NCBI GenBank assembly: GCA_964523675.1
Contig: CAZFZT010000014.1
Span: forward strand, 1 to 49,235
DNA: 49,235 bases
Direction: 5' to 3'
DNA from: CAZFZT01 sp964523675
Lineage (GTDB): Bacteria > Planctomycetota > Phycisphaerae > Phycisphaerales > SM1A02
Position numbers and translations under genes: made by a program. Under the pieces are notes generated by a model. It was not told the origin of the DNA and did no database searches. It saw only the letters and a program-made list of their open reading frames with translations. Numbering within the stretch: position 1 is the stretch's first letter; the number at the start of each line of letters is the position of its first letter. Positions 40,951-49,127 of this stretch are shown in pieces.

Positions 40951-42360
40951 ATGATCGACCTGAAGGAACTCCGTTCAAACCCGCAGCGGTTCATCGAAGG
41001 CGCTGCCGCCAAACGCATTGAAGTTGACATCCCCCATCTGCTTGAACTCGATGAGCAGCGGCGATCGCTGATGGCGGAGCAGGAGGCGAAGCGCGCTGAG
41101 CAGAAACGGCTCTCCAAGGAGATCGGGCCGCAACTCGGCCAACTGCGCGGTGAACTCAAGCGGCAGACCTCCGGCAGTGATGAGGCCCGCAAAGTCGAAC
41201 GGCAGATTGCCGCCCTCGAAGAGAAGCCCATCGCCCTCAAAGCCGCCATCCACGGTTTGGAGCAGAAGATCATTCAGGTCGAGGAGGCATGGCGTGAACT
41301 GCTTTTGCAGGTACCCCAGCCGCCGGACCCCGATGTGCCCAAGGGCGAATCGGCGGATGACAACGTCGAGGTCAAGACCTGGCATCCTGAGTGGTTCGAT
41401 CCGCAGCCGTCGTTCATGGAGAACAAGGGCTTTGCGCCGAAGTCTCACCTTGATCTGGTGCGCGATCTGCGACTTGTTGACTTTGAGCGCGGCGTCAAGA
41501 TGGCCGGTACCCGGCACTACGTGCTCACCGGTGAGGGCATGCGCCTGCACCAGGCGATCCTGCGGTTTGCGTTTGAGCTCATCACGAACAAGCACGGCTT
41601 CACGCCGATGTCGGTGCCTGTCATTGTGCGCGAGGAGTGCATGGTCGGGACGGGCTTCTTTCCCGGAGGCCGTGACCAGGCGTATCACATTGAGGAATCG
41701 AAGCGCGGCGCGGGGCAGGACCTGTTTCTGACGGGGACCGGCGAGGTCGGCCTGATGGGGCTGCATCAGGACGAAATACTCGATGCGGAAGCGCTGCCGC
41801 TGAAGTACGCCACGGTTTCCACGTGCTTTCGGCGAGAAGCGGGGGCAGCGGGCAAGGAGACGGCGGGTCTCTACCGTGTGCATCAGTTTGATAAGGTCGA
41901 GCAGGTGGTGATTTGCCGGGCTGATGAGGAGGAGAGCAGGCGATGGCACAAGGTGATGATCGGGATCGTGGAGGAACTGCTTCAGACGCTTGAGTTGCCG
42001 TATCGACTGTTGCAATGCTGCACGGCGGACCTGGGACCGAAGAACGCCGACATGATCGACGTGGAATGCTGGATGCCCGGCCGGGGAGAAACCGATGAGC
42101 ATGGACGGCCGCGCGGCGGTTATGGCGAGACGCATTCCGCATCGCGCTTGTATGACTTCCAGTGCAGGCGATTGAACATGCGCTACAAGAATGAGCGCGG
42201 CGAAAGCGTGTTCTGTCATTCGCTCAACAACACGGTGATCGCCAGTCCGCGCGTTCTGATTCCGATCATCGAGATGTATCAGAACGAGGACGGCACGGTC
42301 ACCGTGCCGATGGCATTGCGACCATACATGGGCGGCAGGGAGCGCATCGAACCGCGTTAG
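40951..42360 (+). CDS. serS: Serine--tRNA ligase
   Basis: A 469-residue class II aminoacyl-tRNA synthetase that charges tRNA-Ser. The N-terminal helical arm (about 25-110, charged Glu/Arg/Lys-rich coiled coil) grips the tRNA extra arm. The catalytic core has motif 2, STCFRREAGAAGKETAGLYR (about 290-310), and motif 3 with ETHSASRLYDFQCRRLNMRY (about 393-413). The TGTGEV block and the conserved SLNNT(V)...PR(V)LIPIIE end are present. The family usually has about 425 residues; the extra length is mainly an insert before motif 2. The longer in-frame extension back to 40393 is only repeat sequence; MIDLKELRSNP is the family start. It overlaps the convergent tilS stop by 4 bp. Confidence 0.97.
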   Translation: MIDLKELRSNPQRFIEGAAAKRIEVDIPHLLELDEQRRSLMAEQEAKRAEQKRLSKEIGPQLGQLRGELKRQTSGSDEARKVERQIAALEEKPIALKAAIHGLEQKIIQVEEAWRELLLQVPQPPDPDVPKGESADDNVEVKTWHPEWFDPQPSFMENKGFAPKSHLDLVRDLRLVDFERGVKMAGTRHYVLTGEGMRLHQAILRFAFELITNKHGFTPMSVPVIVREECMVGTGFFPGGRDQAYHIEESKRGAGQDLFLTGTGEVGLMGLHQDEILDAEALPLKYATVSTCFRREAGAAGKETAGLYRVHQFDKVEQVVICRADEEESRRWHKVMIGIVEELLQTLELPYRLLQCCTADLGPKNADMIDVECWMPGRGETDEHGRPRGGYGETHSASRLYDFQCRRLNMRYKNERGESVFCHSLNNTVIASPRVLIPIIEMYQNEDGTVTVPMALRPYMGGRERIEPR

Positions 42361-43406
42361 GCCGTGGCGTTGCCATGGTTTTCCAAGCGCACCTCATGGG
42401 CTGTGATGTGAAGGCACAGGCCGCTGATGGCAAAGTGGCGCGGCCGGCGATCGTCATCCTTGACCGCCTCGGCCGCAACGATGAGTTGACGCTGGATGAT
42501 CTGCGTAGCGCAGACGCCGGCTGCCATTGCTGCTCGGCGCAGGCCGGCCGCAATGAGCGCAGCCGGTTGCGAAGCCACGGCCTGACGAGGCCATGTGCGC
42601 TTTGACGCATGACCGAAGATCATTTCGAGCTTTTCTTCAAGGGCATCGGCGGCAAGCGCTGCGATCTCTGCCGATGACGATGCGCGCTGGGCAGCGCCGG
42701 GCCAGAGCGCTTCCAGAACAGGCAGCACATCACGGCGCAATCGCGCTCTGGCATAAGTGACATCTTCATTGGTTGGATCGTCTCGCCAGCCGATCTCGGC
42801 TGAGAGGCAAAGATCAACGCAGTCCGCTTTGGTAAGACCGAGCATCGGCCGGATGAGGTTGACGGTCTCGTTCAAGGGCCTCGACCAGCGCATGCCTGCC
42901 ACCGCTTCTGCGCCCGCGCCTCTGCACAGCGCGGCAAGCATCGTTTCCAACTGGTCCTCTGCATGATGGGCGGTTGCGATGTGAGCGGCACCGCACTCCC
43001 CTGCCGCATGTGCCAGCGCTTCATAGCGCAGCCGCCTGGCGTTGGCGCTGAGATTGCCCGGCAGTTCACCGGGCGCGATGTGCCTGAGTTCACATGGCAC
43101 ATCGAAACGCCGGCAGACTTCGAGCACATGCTGCGCATCGTCATCGGCCGAGGTCCGCAGATGATGATGCACATGCACGGCGATCGGCCTGAACGCGCCG
43201 GCCGACTCCTGCCGGTTGCGCAGCACCACACACGAGAGCAGCAGCGCGAGCGAATCCGCGCCCCCACTCACCGCAACGACCAAATCTCGCTTCAGATCGA
43301 ATTCGCACCGAAAGCGCAATGCCCTTTCGATCTGCGCCACCAGTGGATGTCGCCTTGCAGCCAGCGGCAGGGGCGCTGCGGTTCCTTTGGATGCGGGAGA
43401 GGGCAT
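42357..43406 (-). CDS. tilS: tRNA(Ile)-lysidine synthase
   Basis: A 349-residue N-type ATP pyrophosphatase that turns the wobble cytidine of the CAU-anticodon tRNA-Ile into lysidine, which changes its decoding from AUG to AUA. The PP-loop is VAVSGGADSLALL (about 44-56). HVHHHLRTSADDDAQHV and THHAEDQLET-like segments (IATAHHAEDQLETMLAALCRG) complete the active site. RPMLGLTKAD and WRDDPTNED are the standard downstream motifs. The C-terminal part is short compared with E. coli. It starts divergently from the coiled-coil protein gene with only 33 bp between, sharing the -10 region, and its stop overlaps serS. Confidence 0.95.
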   Translation of the reverse strand: MPSPASKGTAAPLPLAARRHPLVAQIERALRFRCEFDLKRDLVVAVSGGADSLALLLSCVVLRNRQESAGAFRPIAVHVHHHLRTSADDDAQHVLEVCRRFDVPCELRHIAPGELPGNLSANARRLRYEALAHAAGECGAAHIATAHHAEDQLETMLAALCRGAGAEAVAGMRWSRPLNETVNLIRPMLGLTKADCVDLCLSAEIGWRDDPTNEDVTYARARLRRDVLPVLEALWPGAAQRASSSAEIAALAADALEEKLEMIFGHASKRTWPRQAVASQPAALIAAGLRRAAMAAGVCATQIIQRQLIVAAEAVKDDDRRPRHFAISGLCLHITAHEVRLENHGNATA

Positions 43407-43413
43407 TTGTCGA

Positions 43414-43420
43414 TATTATG
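43414..43420. promoter_or_regulatory. Overlapping divergent -10 boxes for tilS and the gene at 43440
   Basis: On the minus strand CATAAT (43415-43420) lies 8 nt before the tilS ATG. On the plus strand TATTAT (43414-43419) lies 20 nt before the ATG at 43440. The two hexamers overlap almost fully, so polymerases would compete for them. Confidence 0.5.
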
Positions 43421-43439
43421 CGCGGCATCGCACTTCCCC

Positions 43440-43982
43440 ATGATGCAGTTGTTTTCCACATTGTTTCTTGCAACAAACGACCCCTCTGGAGCGGGCGCCT
43501 CTTCGCAACAGGTGCTGGCCGGGTCGCTCATCGCGCTGGGAGTTGTGTTGTTGGCGATTCTGATTTCGGTGTCGGCCCGGTCGAAGATGGCCAGGCGAAA
43601 TGCGAACCGGCTGACGCCGCGCGAGAGAATCGACGAAATCAAGGCCCAGCACACTCGAGCAATGGCTGATTCTTCACCGCTTGCCGGGGAGATGACCCGA
43701 TTGCAGGAGCTCGCTTCGATGCTTGACAACAAGGCCGAGCGTCTGGAGCAACTGGTGGCGGAGGCGGATGAACGGATTGCATTGTTACGGGCGCTTCGAG
43801 ATGTCGAGCAGCAGCAGCAACAGCAACAGCGCGTGCCGCAGGTTCCGGAAGAGCCGGTGGATCCGCTCTCTCTCTCGGTCTATGAACTCGCTGACGAAGG
43901 CAGATCGCCGGTCGAAATCGCCCAGCAGCTTGATGAGCAGGTGGGGAAGGTTGATCTCATCCTGGCGCTGCGCCGGCGCTGA
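43440..43982 (+). CDS. Membrane-anchored coiled-coil protein with a C-terminal HTH-like motif
   Basis: A 180-residue protein. Residues about 23-44 (QVLAGSLIALGVVLLAILISVS) are one transmembrane helix. A basic stretch and a coiled coil follow (about 80-120, EMTRLQELASMLDNKAERLEQLVAEADERIALLRAL), then a run of seven Gln. The C-terminus, YELADEGRSPVEIAQQLDEQVGKVDLILALRR, has the helix-turn-helix-like pattern of DUF6115-type proteins ('E.A..G.S..EIA..L......V.LIL.LRR'). Polymer-binding or DNA-related roles are unproven. It is divergent from tilS. Confidence 0.65.
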   Translation: MMQLFSTLFLATNDPSGAGASSQQVLAGSLIALGVVLLAILISVSARSKMARRNANRLTPRERIDEIKAQHTRAMADSSPLAGEMTRLQELASMLDNKAERLEQLVAEADERIALLRALRDVEQQQQQQQRVPQVPEEPVDPLSLSVYELADEGRSPVEIAQQLDEQVGKVDLILALRRR

Positions 43983-44075
43983 TGTGCTTGCACATCTCGC
44001 GGCCATGGTGAAGCGCATCGCCCCCGCCTACACTACGCGGCTTTGTTTCCCCTATAGAAAGGTTGATCTCGAACT

Positions 44076-45863
44076 ATGCTCAAGCGCACCCACACGTGCG
44101 GCGAACTTCGTCTCTCCGACGCTGACCAGACCGTCACCCTCTGCGGCTGGGTCAACACCTACCGCGATCAGGGCAAGGGACTCGCATTCATCGACCTGCG
44201 CGATCGCTTCGGCCTCACGCAGATCGTCTTCAACCTGGAGGACATCCCCTCGGAAGTCGTCGCTCAAGGCCGCGGCCTGCGGCGTGAGGATGTCATCGCC
44301 ATCCGAGGCAAGGTGCGCAAGCGCATCGGTGATGCCAACCCCAAACTCGCCACCGGCGAGATTGAAGTCGTAGGTGAGGTGTTGCAACTGCTCAATAAAG
44401 CGGACACGCCGCCGATCCTGCCTGATGAACATGAAGCGGCGAAGATCGACGAAGAGAAGCGGCTGCGGCATCGGTACATTGACCTGCGCCGACCGCGCAT
44501 GCAGCAGATTCTGCGTACCCGCCACCGTGTCACCAAGATCACGCGCGACTTCTTCGATGAGCACGGCTTCACCGAGATCGAAACGCCGTGTTTGATCAAG
44601 TCAACGCCGGAAGGTGCGCGCGACTTCATCGTGCCATCGCGCTTGTATCCCGGCGAGTGGTACGCCCTGCCGCAAAGCCCGCAACTGTTCAAGCAGATTC
44701 TCATGGTGGCCGGCTGCGATCGGTACCTGCAGGTCGTGCGCTGCTTCCGCGATGAAGACCCGCGCGCTGACCGCCAGGCGGAGTTCAGCCAGATCGACCT
44801 TGAGATGTCGTTCGTCAATCGTGAACAGGTCATCGAGATCATGACCGGCTTCGTCACGCGCTTGTGGAAGGAAGTGCTCGGCGTGGACATCGGCCCGATT
44901 CCCACGATGACCTATGCCGAGGCGATGGAGAAGTACGGCATCGACCGGCCGGACCTGCGCTTCGGCCTTGAGATTGCCGACGTTTCGGACCTTGCTCGCA
45001 AAACCGACTTCAAGGTCTTCGCCGATGCGCTGGCGAAGAAGAACGGCGTCGTGAAGGCGATTCGAGTGCCGGGGGGCGCAGAGCGCCTTACTCGCAAGAT
45101 GACCGACGGCTACAGCGAATGGATTCGCACCTTCCGCGCAGGCGGTGTGCCCGTCGTCAAGTACACGGAGAAAGGTTTCGAAACGGGCATCGCGCGCTTC
45201 GTCGAGCCGATCGCGGATGAACTCACGCAGCAACTCGGCCTCGAACCCGGCGACACTGTCCTCTTCACCGCTGACACGTGGTCGATCGCCACCAAAGCCA
45301 TCGGCGAGCTGCGCAACAAACTTGCGCGCGATCTTGGCCTCATCAAGGAAGGTGATGAGCGGGGCTGGAAGTTCGTGTGGGTGATCGACTTCCCCATGTT
45401 CGAATACGACGAGGACCACGCAAGGTGGGTCGCGCTGCATCATCCGTTCACTTCGCCCAATCCCGACCAGTTCGACATTCTCGAATCCAACCCCGGCGGT
45501 TGTCTCTCCGCGGGTTACGACCTCGTGCTCAACGGCTCTGAGATCGCAGGCGGTTCCATTCGTATTCACCGCATGGATGTGCAGGAGAAGGTCTTCAACC
45601 TGATCGGCCTGTCGCAGGAGGAAGCGTGCGAGAAGTTCGGCTTCCTGCTTGATGCGCTGCGTTACGGCGCGCCGCCGCACGGCGGAATCGCGTTCGGCCT
45701 TGATCGGCTGGTGATGCACCTTGCCGGCACGGAGAACATCCGCGATGTGATCGCCTTCCCTAAGACGCAGACCGGCCAGGACCTGATGATCGAAGCGCCA
45801 GGCCCGGTCGATCCGGCGCAGCTCGAGGAACTGAAGATCCGCTGCGAAGTCGAGGACGTTTAG
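44076..45863 (+). CDS. aspS: Aspartate--tRNA ligase
   Basis: A 595-residue bacterial-type class II synthetase that charges tRNA-Asp. The N-terminal OB-fold (about 1-105) contains TLCGWVNTYRDQGKGLAFIDLRDR. Motif 1 surrounds the FFDEHGFTEIETPCL block. Motif 2 is FRDEDPRADRQAEFSQIDLEMSF (about 218-240). The GAD insertion is at about 290-420 and motif 3 is GGIAFGLDRLVMHLAG (about 531-546), preceded by RYGAPPHGG. PKTQTGQDLM is the standard end. AGAAAGG lies about 14 nt before the ATG. Whether it also charges tRNA-Asn cannot be judged, since no gat or asnS genes are visible here. tRNA-Asp is also the queuosine-bearing target of the mannosyltransferase family at 4817. Confidence 0.97.
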   Translation: MLKRTHTCGELRLSDADQTVTLCGWVNTYRDQGKGLAFIDLRDRFGLTQIVFNLEDIPSEVVAQGRGLRREDVIAIRGKVRKRIGDANPKLATGEIEVVGEVLQLLNKADTPPILPDEHEAAKIDEEKRLRHRYIDLRRPRMQQILRTRHRVTKITRDFFDEHGFTEIETPCLIKSTPEGARDFIVPSRLYPGEWYALPQSPQLFKQILMVAGCDRYLQVVRCFRDEDPRADRQAEFSQIDLEMSFVNREQVIEIMTGFVTRLWKEVLGVDIGPIPTMTYAEAMEKYGIDRPDLRFGLEIADVSDLARKTDFKVFADALAKKNGVVKAIRVPGGAERLTRKMTDGYSEWIRTFRAGGVPVVKYTEKGFETGIARFVEPIADELTQQLGLEPGDTVLFTADTWSIATKAIGELRNKLARDLGLIKEGDERGWKFVWVIDFPMFEYDEDHARWVALHHPFTSPNPDQFDILESNPGGCLSAGYDLVLNGSEIAGGSIRIHRMDVQEKVFNLIGLSQEEACEKFGFLLDALRYGAPPHGGIAFGLDRLVMHLAGTENIRDVIAFPKTQTGQDLMIEAPGPVDPAQLEELKIRCEVEDV

Positions 45864-45892
45864 CCGCGACGCGCTAGCGGAGCGAGGTGGGT

Positions 45893-45898
45893 TATCAT
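45893..45898 (+). promoter_or_regulatory. -10 box of the DUF1428 gene (leaderless type)
   Basis: TATCAT ends 6 nt before the ATG at 45905. There is no Shine-Dalgarno sequence. Confidence 0.5.
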
Positions 45899-45904
45899 GC
45901 CGCC

Positions 45905-46267
45905 ATGCCTTACATCGATGGCTTCGTGATTCCCGTATCCAAGAAGAACCTCGCTTCGTATCGCAAGATGGCCAGACAGGCGTGCGCCATCTGGATGGAG
46001 TACGGCGCGCTGGCGTACCACGAGTGCGTTGCTGATGATCTGGAGTTCAAGCACGGCGTGCGCTTTGACAAGATGGCCGGCGCCAAGCGCAGCGAGACGG
46101 TGATCTTTGCGTGGATTGTGTACAAGTCGCGCGCTCAGCGCGACCGCATCAACAAGAAGATCATGGCCGACCCGCGCATCCACGCGATGATGCCCGATCC
46201 GAAGAAGGCCCCGTTCGATTGCTCGCGCATGGCATACGGCGGGTTCAAGACGATCGTTGAAGCATGA
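45905..46267 (+). CDS. DUF1428 family protein
   Basis: A 120-residue soluble protein. The N-terminus MPYIDGFVIPVSKKNLASYRKMA is the family signature, and the end (MPDPKKAPFDCSRMAYGGFKTIVEA) also matches. The DUF1428 fold is a dimeric alpha/beta ferredoxin-like barrel; no activity is established. The start at 45905 rather than the in-frame GTG at 45887 is supported by the family N-terminus and by the TATCAT box 6 nt before it. It follows aspS by 41 bp but probably has its own promoter. Confidence 0.9.
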   Translation: MPYIDGFVIPVSKKNLASYRKMARQACAIWMEYGALAYHECVADDLEFKHGVRFDKMAGAKRSETVIFAWIVYKSRAQRDRINKKIMADPRIHAMMPDPKKAPFDCSRMAYGGFKTIVEA

Positions 46268-46339
46268 TGGGTCCAAGGCGCTCGCGCAGTTGCATCGCTC
46301 CGTTTCGCGTCGCGGCTCAACCAGTGATTCAGCCGGCCT

Positions 46340-46867
46340 TCACAGTTCACTGTTGAGCACTTCATTCAATTGCTCGGTGATGTCGCGCACATCATCTTCT
46401 GCAAGGTTCGGATTGAGCAGTTCGATCGGCGGCGTGCCTTCCTCCGCGCCGCGCCGCTGAAGCAGCCAGCGCTCCGGGCTCTCCCCTTCTGCTTCACGCC
46501 GGCCGATGAGTTTGAGATGCTTCTTTCGCATCAGGATCAAGCCGAGCACGAAGCGAAATGCAATGCGCTGCGGCCGGTCGTCTTCGCCCAGCCGCTCGAA
46601 CAGATCGAGCAGCACATCGTCATCGACCAGCATCTGCTTGCGCTCGTCGCCTTCCGGAACGGTGGTTTTCCAGAAGCTGAACAGTCCCGCAGGCCGGGCG
46701 CCGGATTCCCATGCGTTGAGGGAGAAATCCAGCCGATCAAAGCCGTCATCCTCCTCTCGCTCACAGAGGGTGGCGATGCACGGGCTGCCGGGCGGGAGCG
46801 GCTCGCTGGAGTGTGCGCACTGTCCGGTCGAGCGAGAAACGTGATACTGACTGCCAAATCGCGACAT
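46340..46867 (-). CDS. Conserved protein of unknown function (planctomycete type)
   Basis: A 175-residue soluble protein without signal peptide or membrane segments. It contains CIATLCEREEDDGFDRLDFSLNAWE and GLFSFWKTTVPEGDERKQMLVDDDVLLDLFERL. FVLGLILMRKKHLKLIG follows, and then a C-terminus that ends in an amphipathic helix (DVRDITEQLNEVLNSEL). The charged-aromatic motif composition suggests a small helical protein that may bind another protein. No known domain was recognised. The start at 46867 (MSRFGSQYH) is chosen over 47071 because the earlier part overlaps cdaA and a TACCAT box lies 9 nt upstream. It is divergent from cdaA. Confidence 0.7.
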   Translation of the reverse strand: MSRFGSQYHVSRSTGQCAHSSEPLPPGSPCIATLCEREEDDGFDRLDFSLNAWESGARPAGLFSFWKTTVPEGDERKQMLVDDDVLLDLFERLGEDDRPQRIAFRFVLGLILMRKKHLKLIGRREAEGESPERWLLQRRGAEEGTPPIELLNPNLAEDDVRDITEQLNEVLNSEL

Positions 46868-46876
46868 AGAGCCACC

Positions 46877-46882
46877 ATGGTA
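46877..46882 (-). promoter_or_regulatory. -10 box of the unknown gene at 46340-46867
   Basis: On the minus strand TACCAT ends 9 nt before the ATG at 46867. GGTGG between them is at most a weak ribosome binding site. Confidence 0.4.
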
Positions 46883-46989
46883 TGGCCGATCGGGCCGGCG
46901 TGGAGCAGATGGAGGTTCCAAGGCGATGGGCCTGCGGCTCATCAGCAGCTTCAACAACTGGATTTGCCTTTCTTTGAAGATCGGACCGA

Positions 46990-46995
46990 TATACT
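46990..46995 (+). promoter_or_regulatory. Possible -10 box of cdaA
   Basis: TATACT (5 of 6 consensus) lies 59 nt before the cdaA start at 47055. The best -35 candidate, TTGCCT at 46964, is 20 nt away, longer than ideal. Confidence 0.35.
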
Positions 46996-47054
46996 TCCGA
47001 ACGAAGTTGACCCGGCGATCGTCTTTCTCGCAGCGGCCGGCTCGAAACTGCCTC

Positions 47055-47918
47055 ATGCTGACGAACTTCACCCAGTTCCTTCGCAGTTACAACCTCCACG
47101 AGGTGCTCCTCGAGATGGCGGTGATCTGGGTGTGCGTGTTCATGGTCTTCAGAACGCTCCAGGGCACGCGCGGCTTCGGCGTCGTCAAGGGCGTTACGGT
47201 GCTGCTCGTCGCGCTCACAGGAACGATCTGGCTGCTCGGCGGGCTCGGCGATGGATTCGGGCGCATCATCCACATCTATCGCGGCTGGTTCATGCCGCTG
47301 CTTGCAGTCATGCTGATCGTCGTCTTTCAGCCGGAGCTGCGCCAGGCGATGATTCGACTCGGGCAGACGCGGCTGTTCCGCACGTCTCGAAGCGAGATGA
47401 GCCGGGTGGTCAGCGCGGTAAGCGATGCGGTGCAGTTCCTGAGCAAAAGTCAGTTCGGCGCACTGATTGCCATTCCACGACGCGTTCGCTTGGGCGGGCT
47501 TGTGGAAGGCGGCCAGGCCCTCGACGCGCAGGTGAGCGCGCGGCTGCTCCAAGCGATCTTCTGGCCCAACAGCCCGCTTCACGATCTCGGCGTTGTGATT
47601 CGAGGCGACCGCATCGTCGCGGCCAGCGTTCAGTTCCCGCTCATCGAGGACGGCTCGCTTGGCGTTGATTTCGGCTCGCGCCACCGGGCTGCGGCAGGCA
47701 TCTCAGCGGACAGCGACTGCATCGTCGTTATCGTCAGCGAGGAAACCGGGGCGGTCAGCATCGCTGAAGCGGGCAAGATCGACTACGACATTCCGCGCGA
47801 GCATTTTGAGAAATTGCTTGCCCAGAGATTGGAGGTGGAGGAACCGTCGCACACCAAGAAACAGCCGGCCTCTGAACCCGCAAAACCTTCGACATTGGAG
47901 GAGAAGCAGGCGGCTTGA
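47055..47918 (+). CDS. cdaA: Diadenylate cyclase (c-di-AMP synthase) with an altered DGA motif
   Basis: A 287-residue membrane-bound DAC-domain enzyme expected to make cyclic di-AMP from two ATP. Three transmembrane helices are in the first 100 residues (VLLEMAVIWVCVFMVFRTL; GVTVLLVALTGTIWLLGGL; FMPLLAVMLIVVFQPELR). The DAC domain contains SPLHDLGVVIRGDRI, where the canonical Asp-Gly-Ala reads Asp-Leu-Gly. The RHR motif is intact in GSRHRAAAG, followed by the family's VSEETGAVSIA. A Lys/Glu/Pro-rich tail ends the protein. The family N-terminus supports 47055 over the in-frame start at 46926. A cdaR-like partner follows 18 bp later, the usual cdaAR order. Confidence 0.93.
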   Translation: MLTNFTQFLRSYNLHEVLLEMAVIWVCVFMVFRTLQGTRGFGVVKGVTVLLVALTGTIWLLGGLGDGFGRIIHIYRGWFMPLLAVMLIVVFQPELRQAMIRLGQTRLFRTSRSEMSRVVSAVSDAVQFLSKSQFGALIAIPRRVRLGGLVEGGQALDAQVSARLLQAIFWPNSPLHDLGVVIRGDRIVAASVQFPLIEDGSLGVDFGSRHRAAAGISADSDCIVVIVSEETGAVSIAEAGKIDYDIPREHFEKLLAQRLEVEEPSHTKKQPASEPAKPSTLEEKQAA

Positions 47919-47936
47919 CGCACCGCCGAGCGAATC

Positions 47937-48959
47937 ATGACCCTGCGCACCGAACGCAACATCTGGACCTATCTGATCGTGACCGCAGTCACAATCGTGA
48001 TCTGGTTCATTGCCGCCAGCGAAACGCGCGAGCGGCGGACCATGGATGCGCGGTTGCGATTTGAGGTGGCGGACGATTCGGCGCGGTGGGTTGTGCAGCC
48101 ACCCCTTCGCACTGTTCGCGTGAGTGTGGAGGGATCGAGCATGGCACTTGACGCAGCGCAGCGCGTGGCTGAAGGCGGCTTGAGCGTGGAACTGCCGCCA
48201 GTGCGCGGCAGCCAGAGTGTCGGCCTGATCGACCTGATTCGACAGAACTCCGCTCTGTCGGAAACCGGCGTCACCATCGCCTCCGTTGAACCGACGTTCA
48301 TTGAAATTGCGCGCGATGAGATCGTGAGCGTCCCTGCGCGCGTTCGCGCTTCGCTGCCCGGCGTGCAGACAGACGGAGAAGTGACGATCGAACCTTCCGA
48401 AGTCACGGTGCTCATGCCTTCTGCAGTGCGGGAACGAGCCGTCGGTGAGTTGACGGTTGAAGCGTTTATCGACCGTGCGCAACTGGAGCGGCTCGCCCCG
48501 GGTGTTCGCCATGAACAGGAGGCGAAGCTCCGTCTCAATGACGCGCTCCTCAGCGACGCCGCTAACATTTCGATCCTACCTGGCTCAGCAAGACTCGGCT
48601 TTACGATTCGCTCGCGCACGGAGCAGGCGGTGCTCGATGTCGTGCGCGTTCACCTTACCGGGCCGCCTGAGGACAATCACGAATACATCGTCGACCTTGA
48701 GGATCAAGTGGTCCGCAATGTCACGATCACCGGCGATGCGGAACTGATTCGGCGCATTCTCATTGATGACGAGGTGCGCGTCTTCGCGCAGCTCTATGTG
48801 CTCAGCCAGGAGAAGGAGCAGCGCATCGCCAGCAAGCGCATTTCACACTTCGTCGCCTACCTCCCCGACGGCTCAGGCGGCACGCGCGGCGTCATCGTTG
48901 AAGGCCACGTCGATAATCCGGAGATCCGTTTGAGAATCGAACGCAAGGAAGCGGAGTGA
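47937..48959 (+). CDS. CdaR/YbbR-like membrane-anchored protein
   Basis: A 340-residue protein. One transmembrane helix near the N-terminus (about 10-27, IWTYLIVTAVTIVIWFIAAS) anchors a long extracytoplasmic part. That part has repeated beta-rich units: VRVSVEGSSMALDAAQ, VPARVRASLPGVQTDGEV, VTVLMPSAVRERAVGEL, and a last one near 215-300. YbbR repeats have this size and strand pattern, but sequence identity is too low to be certain by eye. The position right after cdaA is the strongest argument: CdaR proteins tune CdaA activity. glmM, the usual third gene, does not follow. No RBS stands out. Confidence 0.75.
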   Translation: MTLRTERNIWTYLIVTAVTIVIWFIAASETRERRTMDARLRFEVADDSARWVVQPPLRTVRVSVEGSSMALDAAQRVAEGGLSVELPPVRGSQSVGLIDLIRQNSALSETGVTIASVEPTFIEIARDEIVSVPARVRASLPGVQTDGEVTIEPSEVTVLMPSAVRERAVGELTVEAFIDRAQLERLAPGVRHEQEAKLRLNDALLSDAANISILPGSARLGFTIRSRTEQAVLDVVRVHLTGPPEDNHEYIVDLEDQVVRNVTITGDAELIRRILIDDEVRVFAQLYVLSQEKEQRIASKRISHFVAYLPDGSGGTRGVIVEGHVDNPEIRLRIERKEAE

Positions 48960-49127
48960 CCGCGGGCAGAGCAGGCAAATGTCGTTCGAACGTGCCGCTG
49001 GCGGTTCAATCAGCGGTGTCGCCGGGTCGCCGTGGACCTCGCGCGGCTGCGCTCCGGCCCGCACTGCTGGAGTGTGGCGAGGAAGGCCTCCTTCCGCTTG
49101 CGCTGATCGAAAACGGCACGGCTGGCG

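Noticed and set aside
40975..42219. Long open frame antisense to serS
   Set aside because: Shadow of serS codon bias; no domain and no start signals.
44601..45719. Long open frame antisense to aspS
   Set aside because: Shadow of aspS; His/Leu-rich nonsense composition.
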